Under the pieces are notes generated by a model, which saw nothing but the letters and a program-made list of their open reading frames with translations, made no database searches and was not told the DNA's origin. From positions 2,418,001 to 2,482,000 of the forward strand of contig NZ_CP113089.1 in NCBI RefSeq assembly GCF_026625045.1: a stretch of DNA of 64,000 nucleotides, written 5' to 3'. The position numbers and the translations under genes were made by a program. This document shows, in pieces, positions 8,987 through 21,008 of this stretch (position 1 is the stretch's first letter; every line of letters begins with the position of its first letter). This DNA is from Microcella daejeonensis. Lineage in GTDB: Bacteria; Actinomycetota; Actinomycetes; Actinomycetales; Microbacteriaceae.

Positions 8987-10021
8987 ATGACCACCCGCAC
9001 CCGCCTCACCCTGCTGACCGCGACCGCCGCCGCGGCGGCCATGGTCATGACGGGGTGCGTCGCCGGCGAGGGCCAGACCGCGCCGGAGCCCGCCGAGGGC
9101 GCCGAGTGGTCGGCCACCGAGCTGACGCTCGATTTCGCGACCTACAACCCGCTGAGCCTGATCATCAAGGAGCAGGGCTGGCTCGAGGCCGAGCTCGGCG
9201 ACGAGGTCACCGTCAACTGGGTGCAGTCGGCCGGCTCCAACAAGGCCAACGAGGCGCTGCGCGCCGGGGCCATCGACGTGGGCTCGACGGCCGGCTCGGC
9301 CGCGCTGCTCGCCCGCTCCAACGGCAGCCCCATCCAGGTCATCGACATTTACACGCAGCCGAACTGGGCCTCGATCCTCGTGCCCGCCGGCTCCGACATC
9401 GACTCCGTCGACGACCTCGCCGGTCGCACGGTCGCCGCCACCAAGGGCACCGATCCCTACTTCTTCCTGCTGCAGGCGCTCGCGGAGGAGGGCCTCGCGC
9501 TCGAGGACATCCAGCTGCAGAACCTGCAGCACGCCGACGGCAAGACCGCCCTCGAGACCGGGGCCGTCGAGGCCTGGTCGGGGCTCGACCCGCTGCTGTC
9601 GACCTCCGTCTACAACGGCTCGGCCGAGATCATCTACGACAACGTCGACTTCAACTCCTACGGCTTCCTCAACGCGACGGAGAGCTTCATCGCCGAGAGC
9701 CCGGATCTCGCGCAGCTCGTGGTGAACGCCTACGAGAAGGCCCGCGCCTGGGCGCTGGAGAACCCCGAGGAGACCGCGGCGATCCTCGCAGAGGTCGCCG
9801 GCATCGAGGTGCCCATCGCCGAGGCCACGATCGAGCGCACCGTGATCGACATCGACCCCGTGCCCGGCCAGACCCAGCGCGACGTGCTCGAGATCATCGG
9901 CCCGATCTTCGTCGAGAGCGGCGATGTTCCGAACCAGGAGCAGATCGACACCGCGCTCGACAGCCTGTTCAACGACACCTTCGCGGCGGCCGCCGACCCG
10001 GACGCCCTCGCCGGCGAATGA
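8987..10021 (+). CDS. ABC transporter substrate-binding lipoprotein (SsuA-like)
   Basis: 344-residue exported lipoprotein. Signal peptide with basic start, hydrophobic Ala-rich core and lipobox MTGC (Cys24), so it should be lipidated (lgt lies further along this window). The mature protein is a two-lobe periplasmic-binding fold of the SsuA/NrtA type: NPLSLIIKEQGWLE, VNWVQSAGSNKANEAL, GAIDVGSTAGSAALLAR, DLAGRTVAATKGTDPYFFL, GAVEAWSGLDPLL. These match aliphatic-sulfonate binding proteins best; nitrate or another organic anion cannot be excluded. A gaaagg ribosome site precedes the ATG. The stop overlaps the permease ATG (ATGA). Confidence 0.87.
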   Translation: MTTRTRLTLLTATAAAAAMVMTGCVAGEGQTAPEPAEGAEWSATELTLDFATYNPLSLIIKEQGWLEAELGDEVTVNWVQSAGSNKANEALRAGAIDVGSTAGSAALLARSNGSPIQVIDIYTQPNWASILVPAGSDIDSVDDLAGRTVAATKGTDPYFFLLQALAEEGLALEDIQLQNLQHADGKTALETGAVEAWSGLDPLLSTSVYNGSAEIIYDNVDFNSYGFLNATESFIAESPDLAQLVVNAYEKARAWALENPEETAAILAEVAGIEVPIAEATIERTVIDIDPVPGQTQRDVLEIIGPIFVESGDVPNQEQIDTALDSLFNDTFAAAADPDALAGE

Positions 10022-10959
10022 GCTTCGACGAACGCGGCGCCGCCCTCGTCCCGCGTCCCTCCTCGGAGGGGGCGCGCGGGGCGGGGGCGTCCGCCCGGGC
10101 CGATGAGGCGCCGCAGGATCAGCGCCGCCGGCCCTCCCTGTTCGGCTTCGCCTCCAGCTACGGCTTCTCCGCCGCGGGAGGCGACCTCCCCGAGAGCACG
10201 CCCGGTCAGCGCCGCGCGAGCACCGTCGTGCTCGGACTCGTCGTGCCGCTGGCGATCCTCGCCCTCTGGTGGGGAACCGCGGAGCTCTCCGACATCCCCG
10301 ACTTCCTGCTGCCCTCGCCGACGCAGGTCGTGGACGCGGGCATCGAGCTCGGCAGCTCCGGTCTGCTCGCCACCTACATCCTCATCTCCCTGCAGCGGGT
10401 GCTCATCGGCTTCGCGATCGGGGCCTCCATCGGGCTCGCCCTGGGAGCGCTCGTGGGCCTGTCGACGCTCGCCTCGCGGATGCTCGCTCCGACGCTCGGA
10501 GCGATCCGCGCCGTGCCCTCTCTCGCGTGGGTACCGCTCCTCACCATCTACCTCGGCATCTACGAGGAGCCGAAGATCACCCTCATCGCGATCGGCGCCG
10601 CCTTCCCGGTCTTCACGACCGTCGCGGGGGCCCTGCGGCACGTCGACCCGCACCTCGTCGAGGTGGGGCGCGCCTACGGGCTCGGCCGCGGACGTCTGCT
10701 GACGACCGTGCAGCTGCCCGCGGTGGTCCCGGCGATCGTCTCGGGACTGCGGCTCGCGCTCGCGCAGGCGTGGCTCTTCCTCGTCGCCGCCGAGCTCATC
10801 GCCTCGTCCATGGGGCTCGGATTCCTGCTGACGGACTCGCAGAACAACGGCCGGATGGACCGCATCTTCCTCGCGATCATCCTGCTCGCCATCCTCGGCA
10901 AGTCGACCGACGCGCTCGTCGGCCTCGGCGAGCGGGCGCTGCTGAAGCGCTGGGGCTGA
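10018..10959 (+). CDS. ABC transporter permease (SsuC-like)
   Basis: 313-residue inner-membrane permease. A hydrophilic Ala/Arg/Glu-rich N-terminal tail of about 65 residues is followed by about six transmembrane helices. The cytoplasmic coupling (EAA) loop is visible as VGRAYGLGRGRLLTTVQLPAVVPAIVSGLRLA, given here as family character; its core is GLGRGRLLTTVQLPAVVP. The C-terminal half SMGLGFLLTDSQNNGRMD is typical of the SsuC/TauC group. The ATG overlaps the previous stop, so the three transporter genes form one operon. A perfect inverted repeat follows 26 nt after the stop. Confidence 0.88.
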   Translation: MSFDERGAALVPRPSSEGARGAGASARADEAPQDQRRRPSLFGFASSYGFSAAGGDLPESTPGQRRASTVVLGLVVPLAILALWWGTAELSDIPDFLLPSPTQVVDAGIELGSSGLLATYILISLQRVLIGFAIGASIGLALGALVGLSTLASRMLAPTLGAIRAVPSLAWVPLLTIYLGIYEEPKITLIAIGAAFPVFTTVAGALRHVDPHLVEVGRAYGLGRGRLLTTVQLPAVVPAIVSGLRLALAQAWLFLVAAELIASSMGLGFLLTDSQNNGRMDRIFLAIILLAILGKSTDALVGLGERALLKRWG

Positions 10960-10985
10960 TCAGACCCGGCCCGGTCATCCCGCGG

Positions 10986-11023
10986 GTTGCCCCAGAGGCT
11001 ACGGATGTTTACTCTGGGGCAAC
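10986..11023 (+). terminator. Perfect 12-bp inverted repeat between transporter and SnoaL/cyclase genes
   Basis: gttgccccagag (10986-10997) and ctctggggcaac (11012-11023) are exact reverse complements around a 14-nt, AT-rich loop. Position just after the permease stop suggests a terminator without T-run. The 38-nt gap to the next ATG and the promoter-like loop (contains ggatgttta) also fit an operator controlling the SnoaL-cyclase pair. Sequence alone does not decide. Confidence 0.55.
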
Positions 11024-11060
11024 GCGCGGCCGGCCGTCGCGCGCGCCGCGAGAGGACACC

Positions 11061-11480
11061 ATGACCGAGCATCCCGCCCTGACCGAGACCGAGGTGCTCG
11101 GCGCCGTCGACGCGATCGTCGACGCCTTCCGCCGCACCGACGGCGCCGCGTACTTCGCCTGCTTCAGCGTGGACGCCACGTTCGTCTTCCCCGATCAGGA
11201 TGCCCGCCTCGACTCCCGCGCCGCCTACGAGCGGCTCTGGGCCGAGTGGGTCGCCTCCGGCTGGCGGGTTCTCGACTGCACGAGCACCGACGCCCACGTC
11301 CAGGTGCTCGGAGACGCCGCGGTGCTGAGCCACACCGTGCGCACCCGCATCGCCACCGGCGAGGGCGAGGCGACGGCCGAGCTGCACGAGCGCGAGACGA
11401 TCGTGCTGCACCGGCAGGGCGACGGCCGTCTGCTCGCCGTGCACGAGCACCTGTCGAGCGCGCCCGACGAGGCGGCGTGA
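11061..11480 (+). CDS. SnoaL/NTF2-like domain protein
   Basis: 139-residue single-domain protein with the alpha+beta barrel pattern of the SnoaL/SgcJ/EcaC NTF2-like superfamily: an N-terminal helix with IVDAFRRTDGAAYFACFSVDATFVFP, then AAYERLWAEW and strands ending LAVHEHLS. Such proteins serve as small-molecule cyclases, isomerases or stress proteins; no specific substrate can be inferred. The ATG at 11061 is preceded by agagga. The end overlaps the downstream cyclase gene by 4 nt (GTGA), so the pair is co-expressed and may act on one substrate. Confidence 0.75.
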   Translation: MTEHPALTETEVLGAVDAIVDAFRRTDGAAYFACFSVDATFVFPDQDARLDSRAAYERLWAEWVASGWRVLDCTSTDAHVQVLGDAAVLSHTVRTRIATGEGEATAELHERETIVLHRQGDGRLLAVHEHLSSAPDEAA

Positions 11481-12169
11481 CCGCGCGCCTCTCCGGTCGG
11501 GCCGTCGTCGACCTGAGCCGCCCGCTCCGCACCGGCATGACGGTGTTCCCCGGCGACCCCGCGGTGTCGATCGAGACCGCGGCGACGCTCGAGGAGGACG
11601 GCTTCCGGGTGAGCGCCCTGCACCTGGGCTCGCACAGCGGCACGCACCTCGACGCCCCCTCGCACAGCGTCGTCGGGGGAGTCGCGGTCGACGGGCTGGC
11701 GCTCGATCGGCTCATCGCCCCGCTGCGCGTGCTGCGCGCCCGCGATCGCGCCGCGAGCGCGCTGATCACCTGGGCCGAGCTCGCCCGGCAGGCCGCGGAC
11801 GTGCACCCCGGCGACGCCGTCGTCGTGGAGACGGGCTGGAGCGCCCGCTTCGACGACGCCGACGCGACCGACCACCCGGCCCTCGCACCGGAGGTCGCCG
11901 AGCAGCTGCTCGCCCGCGGCGTGACGGTCATCGGCGTCGACGCGCTGAGCCCCGACCCGAGCCGCGCGGGGGAGGACGGGCTGTGGCGCCTGCCGGTGCA
12001 CGAGCTCGTGCTCGGCGCCGGCGGGATCATCATCGAGAACCTCGTGAACCTCGATCGGGTGCCCGCGAGCGGTGCCGAGCTGCTCGCCCTGCCCCTGAGC
12101 CTGCCCGGCGGCGACGGCTCGCCCGTGCGCGCCGTGGCGGTGCTGCCCTCGGCCGAGGGCGACGCGTAG
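11477..12169 (+). CDS. Cyclase family protein (kynurenine formamidase-like metal hydrolase)
   Basis: 230-residue member of the cyclase/KynB superfamily. The metal-binding motif is clear: LGSHSGTHLDAPSH (His53 onward, pattern HxGTHxDxPxH). The N-terminal VVDLSRPLRTGMTVFPGDP and the later VIGVDALSPDPS are also family blocks. Known members hydrolyse N-formylkynurenine, cyclic amides or related substrates; the substrate here is unknown and no other kynurenine gene is present. The GTG start overlaps the SnoaL-like gene. Together with the transporter it forms an accessory block in an otherwise conserved region. Confidence 0.82.
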   Translation: MTARLSGRAVVDLSRPLRTGMTVFPGDPAVSIETAATLEEDGFRVSALHLGSHSGTHLDAPSHSVVGGVAVDGLALDRLIAPLRVLRARDRAASALITWAELARQAADVHPGDAVVVETGWSARFDDADATDHPALAPEVAEQLLARGVTVIGVDALSPDPSRAGEDGLWRLPVHELVLGAGGIIIENLVNLDRVPASGAELLALPLSLPGGDGSPVRAVAVLPSAEGDA

Positions 12170-12182
12170 GACGGACGACCGC

Positions 12183-12188
12183 TACGCT
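12183..12188 (+). promoter_or_regulatory. -10 box of the pyrimidine operon (TACGCT)
   Basis: TACGCT, 13 nt after the cyclase stop. A start about 7 nt downstream (near 12195) would place the whole PyrR-binding element at the very 5' end of the pyr mRNA. A -35 would lie inside the cyclase gene and is not obvious. Confidence 0.5.
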
Positions 12189-12200
12189 GGCAGGTACCGA

Positions 12201-12238
12201 CATCCTTTAAGAGCCGTCCCGAGAGGCGGGGAAGGAGG
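12201..12238 (+). ncRNA. PyrR-binding mRNA leader element overlapping the pyrR ribosome site
   Basis: The leader carries the conserved PyrR-binding loop TCCCGAGAGG (12217-12226; family pattern UCCxGxGAGG). A lower stem tcctt (12203-12207) pairs with aagga (12232-12236), and an inner stem ccg pairs with cgg. The lower stem includes the strong ribosome site aaggagg (12232-12238), 5 nt before the pyrR GTG. PyrR bound with UMP/UTP would stabilise the hairpin and block translation, the mechanism described for mycobacterial pyrR. No terminator/antiterminator pair is present, arguing against transcription attenuation. Confidence 0.8.
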
Positions 12239-12243
12239 TCAGA

Positions 12244-12774
12244 GTGGTCGCACGCACCGTGCTCGACGACGCTGACATCGCGCGCGCCCTGCGCCGCATC
12301 GCCCATGAGGTGGTGGAATCCCGCCGGGGCGACGGCCGCATCGTCTTCCTCGGCATCCCGACCCGCGGCACCGCGCTCGCCGAGCGGGTGCACGCGCTCG
12401 TCGAGGCCATCGAGCCCGGCTCGAGCACCGTCGGCTCGCTCGACATCACCCTCTACCGCGACGATCTGGGCCGCACCCCCACGCGGGCGCCCGCCCCGAC
12501 GCGCATCCCGCCCGAGGGCGTCGACGACGCCATCGTCGTGCTCGTCGACGACGTGCTCTACTCCGGCCGCACGGTGCGGGCCGCGCTCGACGCCCTCGCC
12601 GATCACGGCCGCCCGCGCGCCGTGCGCCTCGCCGTCCTCGTCGACCGCGGGCACCGCGAGCTGCCCATCCGCGCCGACTTCGTGGGCAAGAACCTGCCGT
12701 CGGCGACGAGCGAGCGCGTGCGCGTGCGGCTGCTCGACGTCGACGGCGTCGAGGAGGTGACGATCGAGCCATGA
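12244..12774 (+). CDS. pyrR: Bifunctional pyr operon regulator / uracil phosphoribosyltransferase PyrR
   Basis: 176-residue PRTase-fold protein that binds pyr mRNA when UMP/UTP is abundant and has side activity as uracil phosphoribosyltransferase. Seen: PRPP-binding [34 protein letters not shown], and the ITLYRDDL hood region. The GTG at 12244 lies 5 nt after a perfect aaggagg ribosome site that is itself part of the PyrR target hairpin, so the gene is autoregulated (inference). The end overlaps pyrB by 4 nt (ATGA). Confidence 0.95.
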   Translation: MVARTVLDDADIARALRRIAHEVVESRRGDGRIVFLGIPTRGTALAERVHALVEAIEPGSSTVGSLDITLYRDDLGRTPTRAPAPTRIPPEGVDDAIVVLVDDVLYSGRTVRAALDALADHGRPRAVRLAVLVDRGHRELPIRADFVGKNLPSATSERVRVRLLDVDGVEEVTIEP

Positions 12775-13760
12775 GGCACCTGCTCTCCACCCGCGATCTC
12801 GACCGTGCCGCCGCCGTGCGGCTGCTCGACGTCGCCGAGGACATGGCCCAGACGGCGACCCGCGAGGTGCGCAAGCTGCCGACCCTCCGCGGGCGCACCG
12901 TCGTCAACCTCTTCTTCGAGGACTCCACCCGCACCCGCCTCTCCTTCGAGTCGGCGGCGAAGCGCCTGAGCGCCGACGTCATCACCTTCAGCGCGAAGGG
13001 CTCGAGCGTCTCGAAGGGCGAGAGCCTCAAGGACACCGCGCAGACCCTGCAGGCGATGGGCGCCGATGCGATCGTCGTGCGCCACGGTTCCTCCGGCGCC
13101 GCGCACCAGCTCGCGCACAGCGGCTGGATCGACGCCCACGTGCTCAACGCCGGCGACGGCACGCACGAGCACCCCACCCAGGCCCTGCTCGACGCGTACA
13201 CGATCCGGTCCCGCCGCTACGGCGCCGATTCGCGCGGCCGCGACCTGACGGGGATGCGCGTCCTCATCGTCGGCGACGTGCTGCACTCGCGCGTCGCGCG
13301 CTCGAACGTCTGGCTGCTCGAGACCCTCGGCGCCGAGGTGCACCTCTGCGCGCCGCGCACGCTGCTGCCGGCCGGGGTCGGCACCTGGCCCGCGCGCATC
13401 CACCACGACCTCGACGCCGCCCTCGCGACCGGGCCCGACGCGGTCATGATGCTGCGGGTGCAGCAGGAGCGGATGCACGACGCCTTCTTCCCGAGCGCGC
13501 TGGAGTACGGGCGCGAGTACGGGCTCACCGCGGAACGTTTCGGCCGGTTGGAGGCCGATACGATGGTCATGCACCCCGGCCCGATGAATCGGGGCTTGGA
13601 GATCTCGTCCGCCGCCGCCGACTCCGCGAGGTCGACGGTGCTCGAACAAGTCACGAACGGGGTCTTCATCCGCATGGCAGCGCTCTACCTCCTCATCGCC
13701 GGCTCCGAGGGCCCCTCCGAGGGCGCGGCCGGGCGCGGCGGCGACGGGGCCGGCGCATGA
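12771..13760 (+). CDS. pyrB: Aspartate carbamoyltransferase, catalytic subunit
   Basis: 329-residue catalytic chain condensing aspartate and carbamoyl phosphate. Carbamoyl-phosphate motif [13 protein letters not shown], the [14 protein letters not shown] loop, [13 protein letters not shown] and [12 protein letters not shown] are all present. About 20 residues after LYLLIAG form a Gly/Ala/Glu-rich tail outside the normal fold. No regulatory pyrI gene is adjacent, as usual outside enterobacteria. Both ends overlap neighbours by 4 nt. Confidence 0.96.
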   Translation: MRHLLSTRDLDRAAAVRLLDVAEDMAQTATREVRKLPTLRGRTVVNLFFEDSTRTRLSFESAAKRLSADVITFSAKGSSVSKGESLKDTAQTLQAMGADAIVVRHGSSGAAHQLAHSGWIDAHVLNAGDGTHEHPTQALLDAYTIRSRRYGADSRGRDLTGMRVLIVGDVLHSRVARSNVWLLETLGAEVHLCAPRTLLPAGVGTWPARIHHDLDAALATGPDAVMMLRVQQERMHDAFFPSALEYGREYGLTAERFGRLEADTMVMHPGPMNRGLEISSAAADSARSTVLEQVTNGVFIRMAALYLLIAGSEGPSEGAAGRGGDGAGA

Positions 13761-15067
13761 CCGGCCTGCTCATCCGCGGTGCCGCGACGCTCGGCGGCGC
13801 GCGGGAGGACATCCGCGTGCGGGACGGCCGCATCGTCGCCACCGGCACCCTGCTGCCCGAGCTGCAGGAGACCGTGATCGACGCCGAGGGCCTCGTCGCG
13901 CTCCCCGGCCTCGTCGACCTGCACACCCACCTGCGCGAGCCCGGCGGCGAGGCGAGCGAGACGGTGCTCACCGGCACCCGCGCCGCCGCCGCGGGCGGCT
14001 TCACCGCCGTCTTCGCCATGGCCAACACGAGCCCCGTCGCCGACACCGCGGGCGTCGTCGAGCAGGTGGCGAGCCTCGGGCACCGCCACGGCTACGCCAC
14101 CGTGCGCCCGATCGGCGCGGTGACCGTCGGCCTCGCGGGGGAGCGTCTCAGCGAGATCGGCGCCATGGCCCGCTCGCGCGCGGCCGTGCGGGTCTTCAGC
14201 GACGACGGCAAGTGCGTGCACGACGCCCTGCTCATGCGCCGCGCGCTCGAGTACGTCGCCACCTTCGACGGCGTCATCGCGCAGCACGCGCAGGAGCCCC
14301 GCCTCACCGAGGGCGCCCAGATGAACGAGGGCGCGCTCTCGGGCGAGCTGGGCCTCGCCGGCTGGCCGGCCGTCGCCGAGGAGGCGATCATCGCCCGCGA
14401 CGTGCTGCTCGCCCAGCACGTCGGCGCGCGCCTGCACGTCTGCCACGTCTCGACCGCCGGCAGCGTCGACGTCATCCGCTGGGCCAAGGCTCGCGGCATC
14501 GCCGTGACCGCCGAGGTCACCCCCCACCACCTGCTGCTCACCGAGGAGCTCGCCCGCGGCTACGACGCGCGCTTCAAGGTCAACCCGCCGCTGCGCCGCG
14601 ACGAGGACGTGCACGCCCTGCGCGCCGCCCTCGCCGACGGCACCATCGACATCGTCGCGACCGACCACGCCCCGCACCCCGCCGAGGCGAAGGAGTGCAC
14701 CTGGGCCGAGGCCGCCTTCGGCATGGTCGGCCTCGAATCGGCGCTGCCGGTCGTGCAGACGGCGATGATCGAGACCGGGATGCTCGGCTGGGGCGATCTC
14801 GCCCGCGTGCTGTCGACCGCCCCTGCCGCCATCGGGCGGCTCGAGGGCTACGACGCCCCGCTCGCCGAGGGCTCGCCCGCGCACCTCACCCTCGTCGACC
14901 CCGGAGCCCGCCGCACCTGGGGCGCCGACGACCTGCACGGCCGCTCCTCGAATACGCCGTACACCGGCGTCGAGCTCGCGGGTGCGATCGTCACCACCGT
15001 GCACGGCGGGGTGCCGACCCTGCTCGACGGGGCGATACGCCCCGCCGAGGAGGTGGCCCGTGGATAG
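13757..15067 (+). CDS. pyrC: Dihydroorotase
   Basis: 436-residue class I dihydroorotase (amidohydrolase superfamily) cyclising carbamoyl aspartate. Metal site HTHLREPG near residue 55, [19 protein letters not shown] entry, [37 protein letters not shown] and the C-terminal ATDHAPHPA with the catalytic Asp are visible. The ATG overlaps the pyrB stop; the 3' end overlaps the next membrane protein gene by 8 nt. Canonical length. Confidence 0.95.
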   Translation: MTGLLIRGAATLGGAREDIRVRDGRIVATGTLLPELQETVIDAEGLVALPGLVDLHTHLREPGGEASETVLTGTRAAAAGGFTAVFAMANTSPVADTAGVVEQVASLGHRHGYATVRPIGAVTVGLAGERLSEIGAMARSRAAVRVFSDDGKCVHDALLMRRALEYVATFDGVIAQHAQEPRLTEGAQMNEGALSGELGLAGWPAVAEEAIIARDVLLAQHVGARLHVCHVSTAGSVDVIRWAKARGIAVTAEVTPHHLLLTEELARGYDARFKVNPPLRRDEDVHALRAALADGTIDIVATDHAPHPAEAKECTWAEAAFGMVGLESALPVVQTAMIETGMLGWGDLARVLSTAPAAIGRLEGYDAPLAEGSPAHLTLVDPGARRTWGADDLHGRSSNTPYTGVELAGAIVTTVHGGVPTLLDGAIRPAEEVARG

Positions 15068-15626
15068 GCTCACGCCCGCGCTCATCGTCATCTTGATCCT
15101 GCTGCTGGCCTTCGCGCTCATGCTGCTCGGCTGGCGCAACCGCCGGCGCCGCCAGGCCGGCCTCGGCCGGCCGCAGCCGCTGCCGGCGGGGATCGGCGAG
15201 CCGAGCATCCGCGTGCCCGTGCTCTACGTCGCCACGACGCGCGCCGACGCCCCGCTCGATCGCATCGCCGTGCACGGCCTCGGCTTCCGCTCGCGCGGCG
15301 AGGTCGGCGTGCACCCCGAGGGCGTCGTGCTCGCGCTGCGCGGCCAGGAGCCGGTCTACGTGCCCGCCGCCGCCGTGCGCGGCGCGACCCGCGCCACCTG
15401 GACCATCGACCGCGTCGTCGAGGAGGGCGGGCTCGTGATGCTCGCCTGGACGCTCGACGGCACCGAGGTCGACAGCTACCTGCGCGTCACCGACGACCGC
15501 GCCGCCGCGCTGCACGCCGCCCTGCGCGCGGTCGCGCCCGCCGACGGCGCCGCCCCCGGATCCGACGCCTCCGACTCCCACCCCGACGAGCCCGCGCTCC
15601 GCCCCGACGAAAGGCCCGCCTCATGA
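15060..15626 (+). CDS. Single-pass membrane protein of the pyrimidine operon (Rv1382-like position)
   Basis: 188-residue protein of unknown function. One N-terminal transmembrane helix (about residues 6-24, [16 protein letters not shown]) is followed by an RNRRRRQ stop-transfer and a soluble domain of about 125 residues with strand-rich pattern, resembling the PH-like fold often annotated for this position. The Asp/Ala/Pro-rich tail is disordered. In mycobacteria a membrane protein (Rv1382) sits in the same place between pyrC and carA, so the position is ancient. It starts with GTG inside the pyrC end and overlaps carA by 4 nt. The link to pyrimidine synthesis is by context only. Confidence 0.8.
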   Translation: MDRLTPALIVILILLLAFALMLLGWRNRRRRQAGLGRPQPLPAGIGEPSIRVPVLYVATTRADAPLDRIAVHGLGFRSRGEVGVHPEGVVLALRGQEPVYVPAAAVRGATRATWTIDRVVEEGGLVMLAWTLDGTEVDSYLRVTDDRAAALHAALRAVAPADGAAPGSDASDSHPDEPALRPDERPAS

Positions 15627-16854
15627 CCTCCGCCCCCGCCGTGCTCGTGCTCGAAGACGGCACCCGATTCCCCGGCCGCGCCTACGGCGCCGAGGGCCGC
15701 ACCGTCGGCGAGGCCGTCTTCGCCACCGGCATGAGCGGCTACCAGGAGACCCTGACCGACCCCAGCTACGCCGGCCAGATCGTCGTGCAGACCGCGCCGC
15801 ACATCGGCAACACGGGCATGAACGACGAGGACCCGGAGAGCCGTCGCATCTGGGTCGACGGCTACGTCGTGCGCGATCCCTCCCGCGTCGTCTCGAACCA
15901 CCGCGCGGTGCGCAGCCTCGACGACGAGCTCGTCGAGCAGGGCGTCGTCGGCATCAGCGGCATCGACACCCGCGCGCTCACCCGCCGCCTGCGCGATGCG
16001 GGCGTCATGCGCGCCGGCATCTTCTCCGGCGAGGATGCCCGCCTCGACCCGGAGCGGCAGCTCGAGCTCGTGCGGGCCGGCGCCGGCATGGCCGGCCGCA
16101 ACCTGTCGGCCGAGGTCTCGGTCGCCGAGACGCTCGTCGTGCCGGCCGTCGGCGAGAGGATCGGGCGCCTCGCGGTGCTCGACCTCGGCGTCAAGGCCTC
16201 GACGCTGCGCCACCTGTCCGAGCGCGGCTTCGAGGTGCACGTGCTGCCGCAGTCGGTGACCCTCGACGAGCTGCGCGCCCTCGAGCCCGTCGCCGTCTTC
16301 TACTCGAACGGCCCCGGCGACCCGGCGGCGAGCGACGGCCACGTCGAGCTGCTGCAGGGCGTGCTGCGCGACGGCCTGCCGTTCTTCGGCATCTGCTTCG
16401 GCAACCAGCTGCTCGGCCGCGCGCTCGGCTTCGGCACCTACAAGCTGCCCTTCGGGCACCGCGGCATCAACCAGCCGGTGCTCGACAAGGAGACCGGCCG
16501 CATCGAGATCACGGCCCACAACCACGGCTTCGCCGTCGACGCCCCCGTGGAGGGCGTCGTCGAGAGCCCCGCGGGCTTCGGCCGCGTCGAGGTCAGCCAC
16601 GTCGGCCTCAACGACCAGGTGGTCGAGGGTCTGCGCGCGCTCGACATCCCCGCCTTCTCGGTGCAGTACCACCCGGAGGCCGCCGCCGGTCCGCACGACT
16701 CCACCTACCTCTTCGATCGATTCCGCGCGATGGTCAGCGATGCGCTGCTCAAGGAGGAAGGCACCGACGTGCCTTCCGACGGCAGCGACTCGCTTCCTCG
16801 CGAACCGCAGAATGACCCGAGCGACCAGAGCAACTCCACGGAGGACACCCACTG

Positions 16855-16855
<1 letters not shown>
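15623..16855 (+). CDS. carA: Carbamoyl-phosphate synthase small (glutaminase) subunit
   Basis: 410-residue glutamine amidotransferase subunit releasing ammonia for CarB. N-terminal [21 protein letters not shown] is diagnostic; the class I glutaminase site has nucleophile Cys258 in FFGICFGNQ and His350/Glu352 in QYHPEAA. The sequence is GNQ rather than the common GHQ, a variant I know from actinobacterial CarA. An acidic Ser/Asp-rich tail of about 30 residues follows the glutaminase fold. The stop shares one base with the carB ATG, fitting a 1:1 complex. Confidence 0.96.
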
Positions 16856-20153
<3,298 letters not shown>

Positions 20154-20157
<4 letters not shown>

Positions 20158-21008
20158 CCGGGCCGGCCGCCGGGGGAGCGCCGGCGACGACGGCGGGCTT
20201 CGGCGCGCGCCTCGCCACGGCGATGGATGCCCACGGCCCCCTCTGCGTCGGCATCGACCCGCACGCCGCCCTCCTCGGGCTCTGGGGTCTCGGCGATGAT
20301 GCCGCGGGTGCGCGCGAGCTCGCCCTGCGGGTCGTGGAGGCGGCGGCCGGCCGGGTCGGCATCGTCAAGCCGCAGGTGGCGTTCTTCGAGCGCTTCGGTG
20401 CGTCCGGCTACGCCGTGCTGGAGGAGGTCATCGGAGCCGCGCGCGCCGCGGGCCTCCTCGTGATCGCCGACGCCAAGCGCGGCGACGTCGGCTCCACCAT
20501 GGAGGCCTACGCCGCCGCCTGGCTCGGCGAGGGCTCGCCTCTGCGCGCCGACGCCATGACCGCCGTCGCCTTCCAGGGCCTGGGCTCGCTCGAGGCGGCG
20601 ATCGCCGCCGACGGCGGCCTCTTCGTGCTCGCGGCCACCTCGAACCCCGAGGGCCGCGCGCTGCAGGCCTCGCGCGACGAGACCGGGCGCACCGTCTCGG
20701 CGCAGCTCGTGCACGAGGTCGCGCAGCGCAACACCGGTGCACCGGGCACCGCGCTCGCCGACCTCGGCGTCGTCATCGGCGCCACCCGGCCCCTCGCCGA
20801 GACCGGCATCGATCCGCGTGATCTCGCCCGCACCCCCATCCTCGCCCCGGGCTTCGGCGCGCAGGGCGCTCGTCTCGACGAGCTCGATGCGCTCTTCGGC
20901 GCGGCCGCGCCCGCGGTGATCCCGACCGTGTCGCGCAGCGTGCTCGGCGCCGGCGCCGACGGGGTGCGCGCGGCGATCGCGGCCCACGGCGCGGAGCTGC
21001 GGCGATGA
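20154..21008 (+). CDS. pyrF: Orotidine 5'-phosphate decarboxylase, type 2
   Basis: 284-residue TIM-barrel enzyme giving UMP, the last step encoded in this operon. The type 2 family motif [12 protein letters not shown] with the catalytic Lys-Asp pair is clear, preceded by [11 protein letters not shown] and [15 protein letters not shown]. This long form is typical of Actinobacteria. The GTG at 20154 overlaps the carB stop; the end overlaps the mIHF-gmk ATG, so nucleotide kinase expression is coupled to the operon. Confidence 0.95.

Noticed and set aside
16394-16402. GNQ instead of GHQ after the CarA nucleophile as a sign of inactivation
   Set aside because: The Cys-His-Glu triad is complete and this variant is, to my knowledge, common in actinobacterial CarA.
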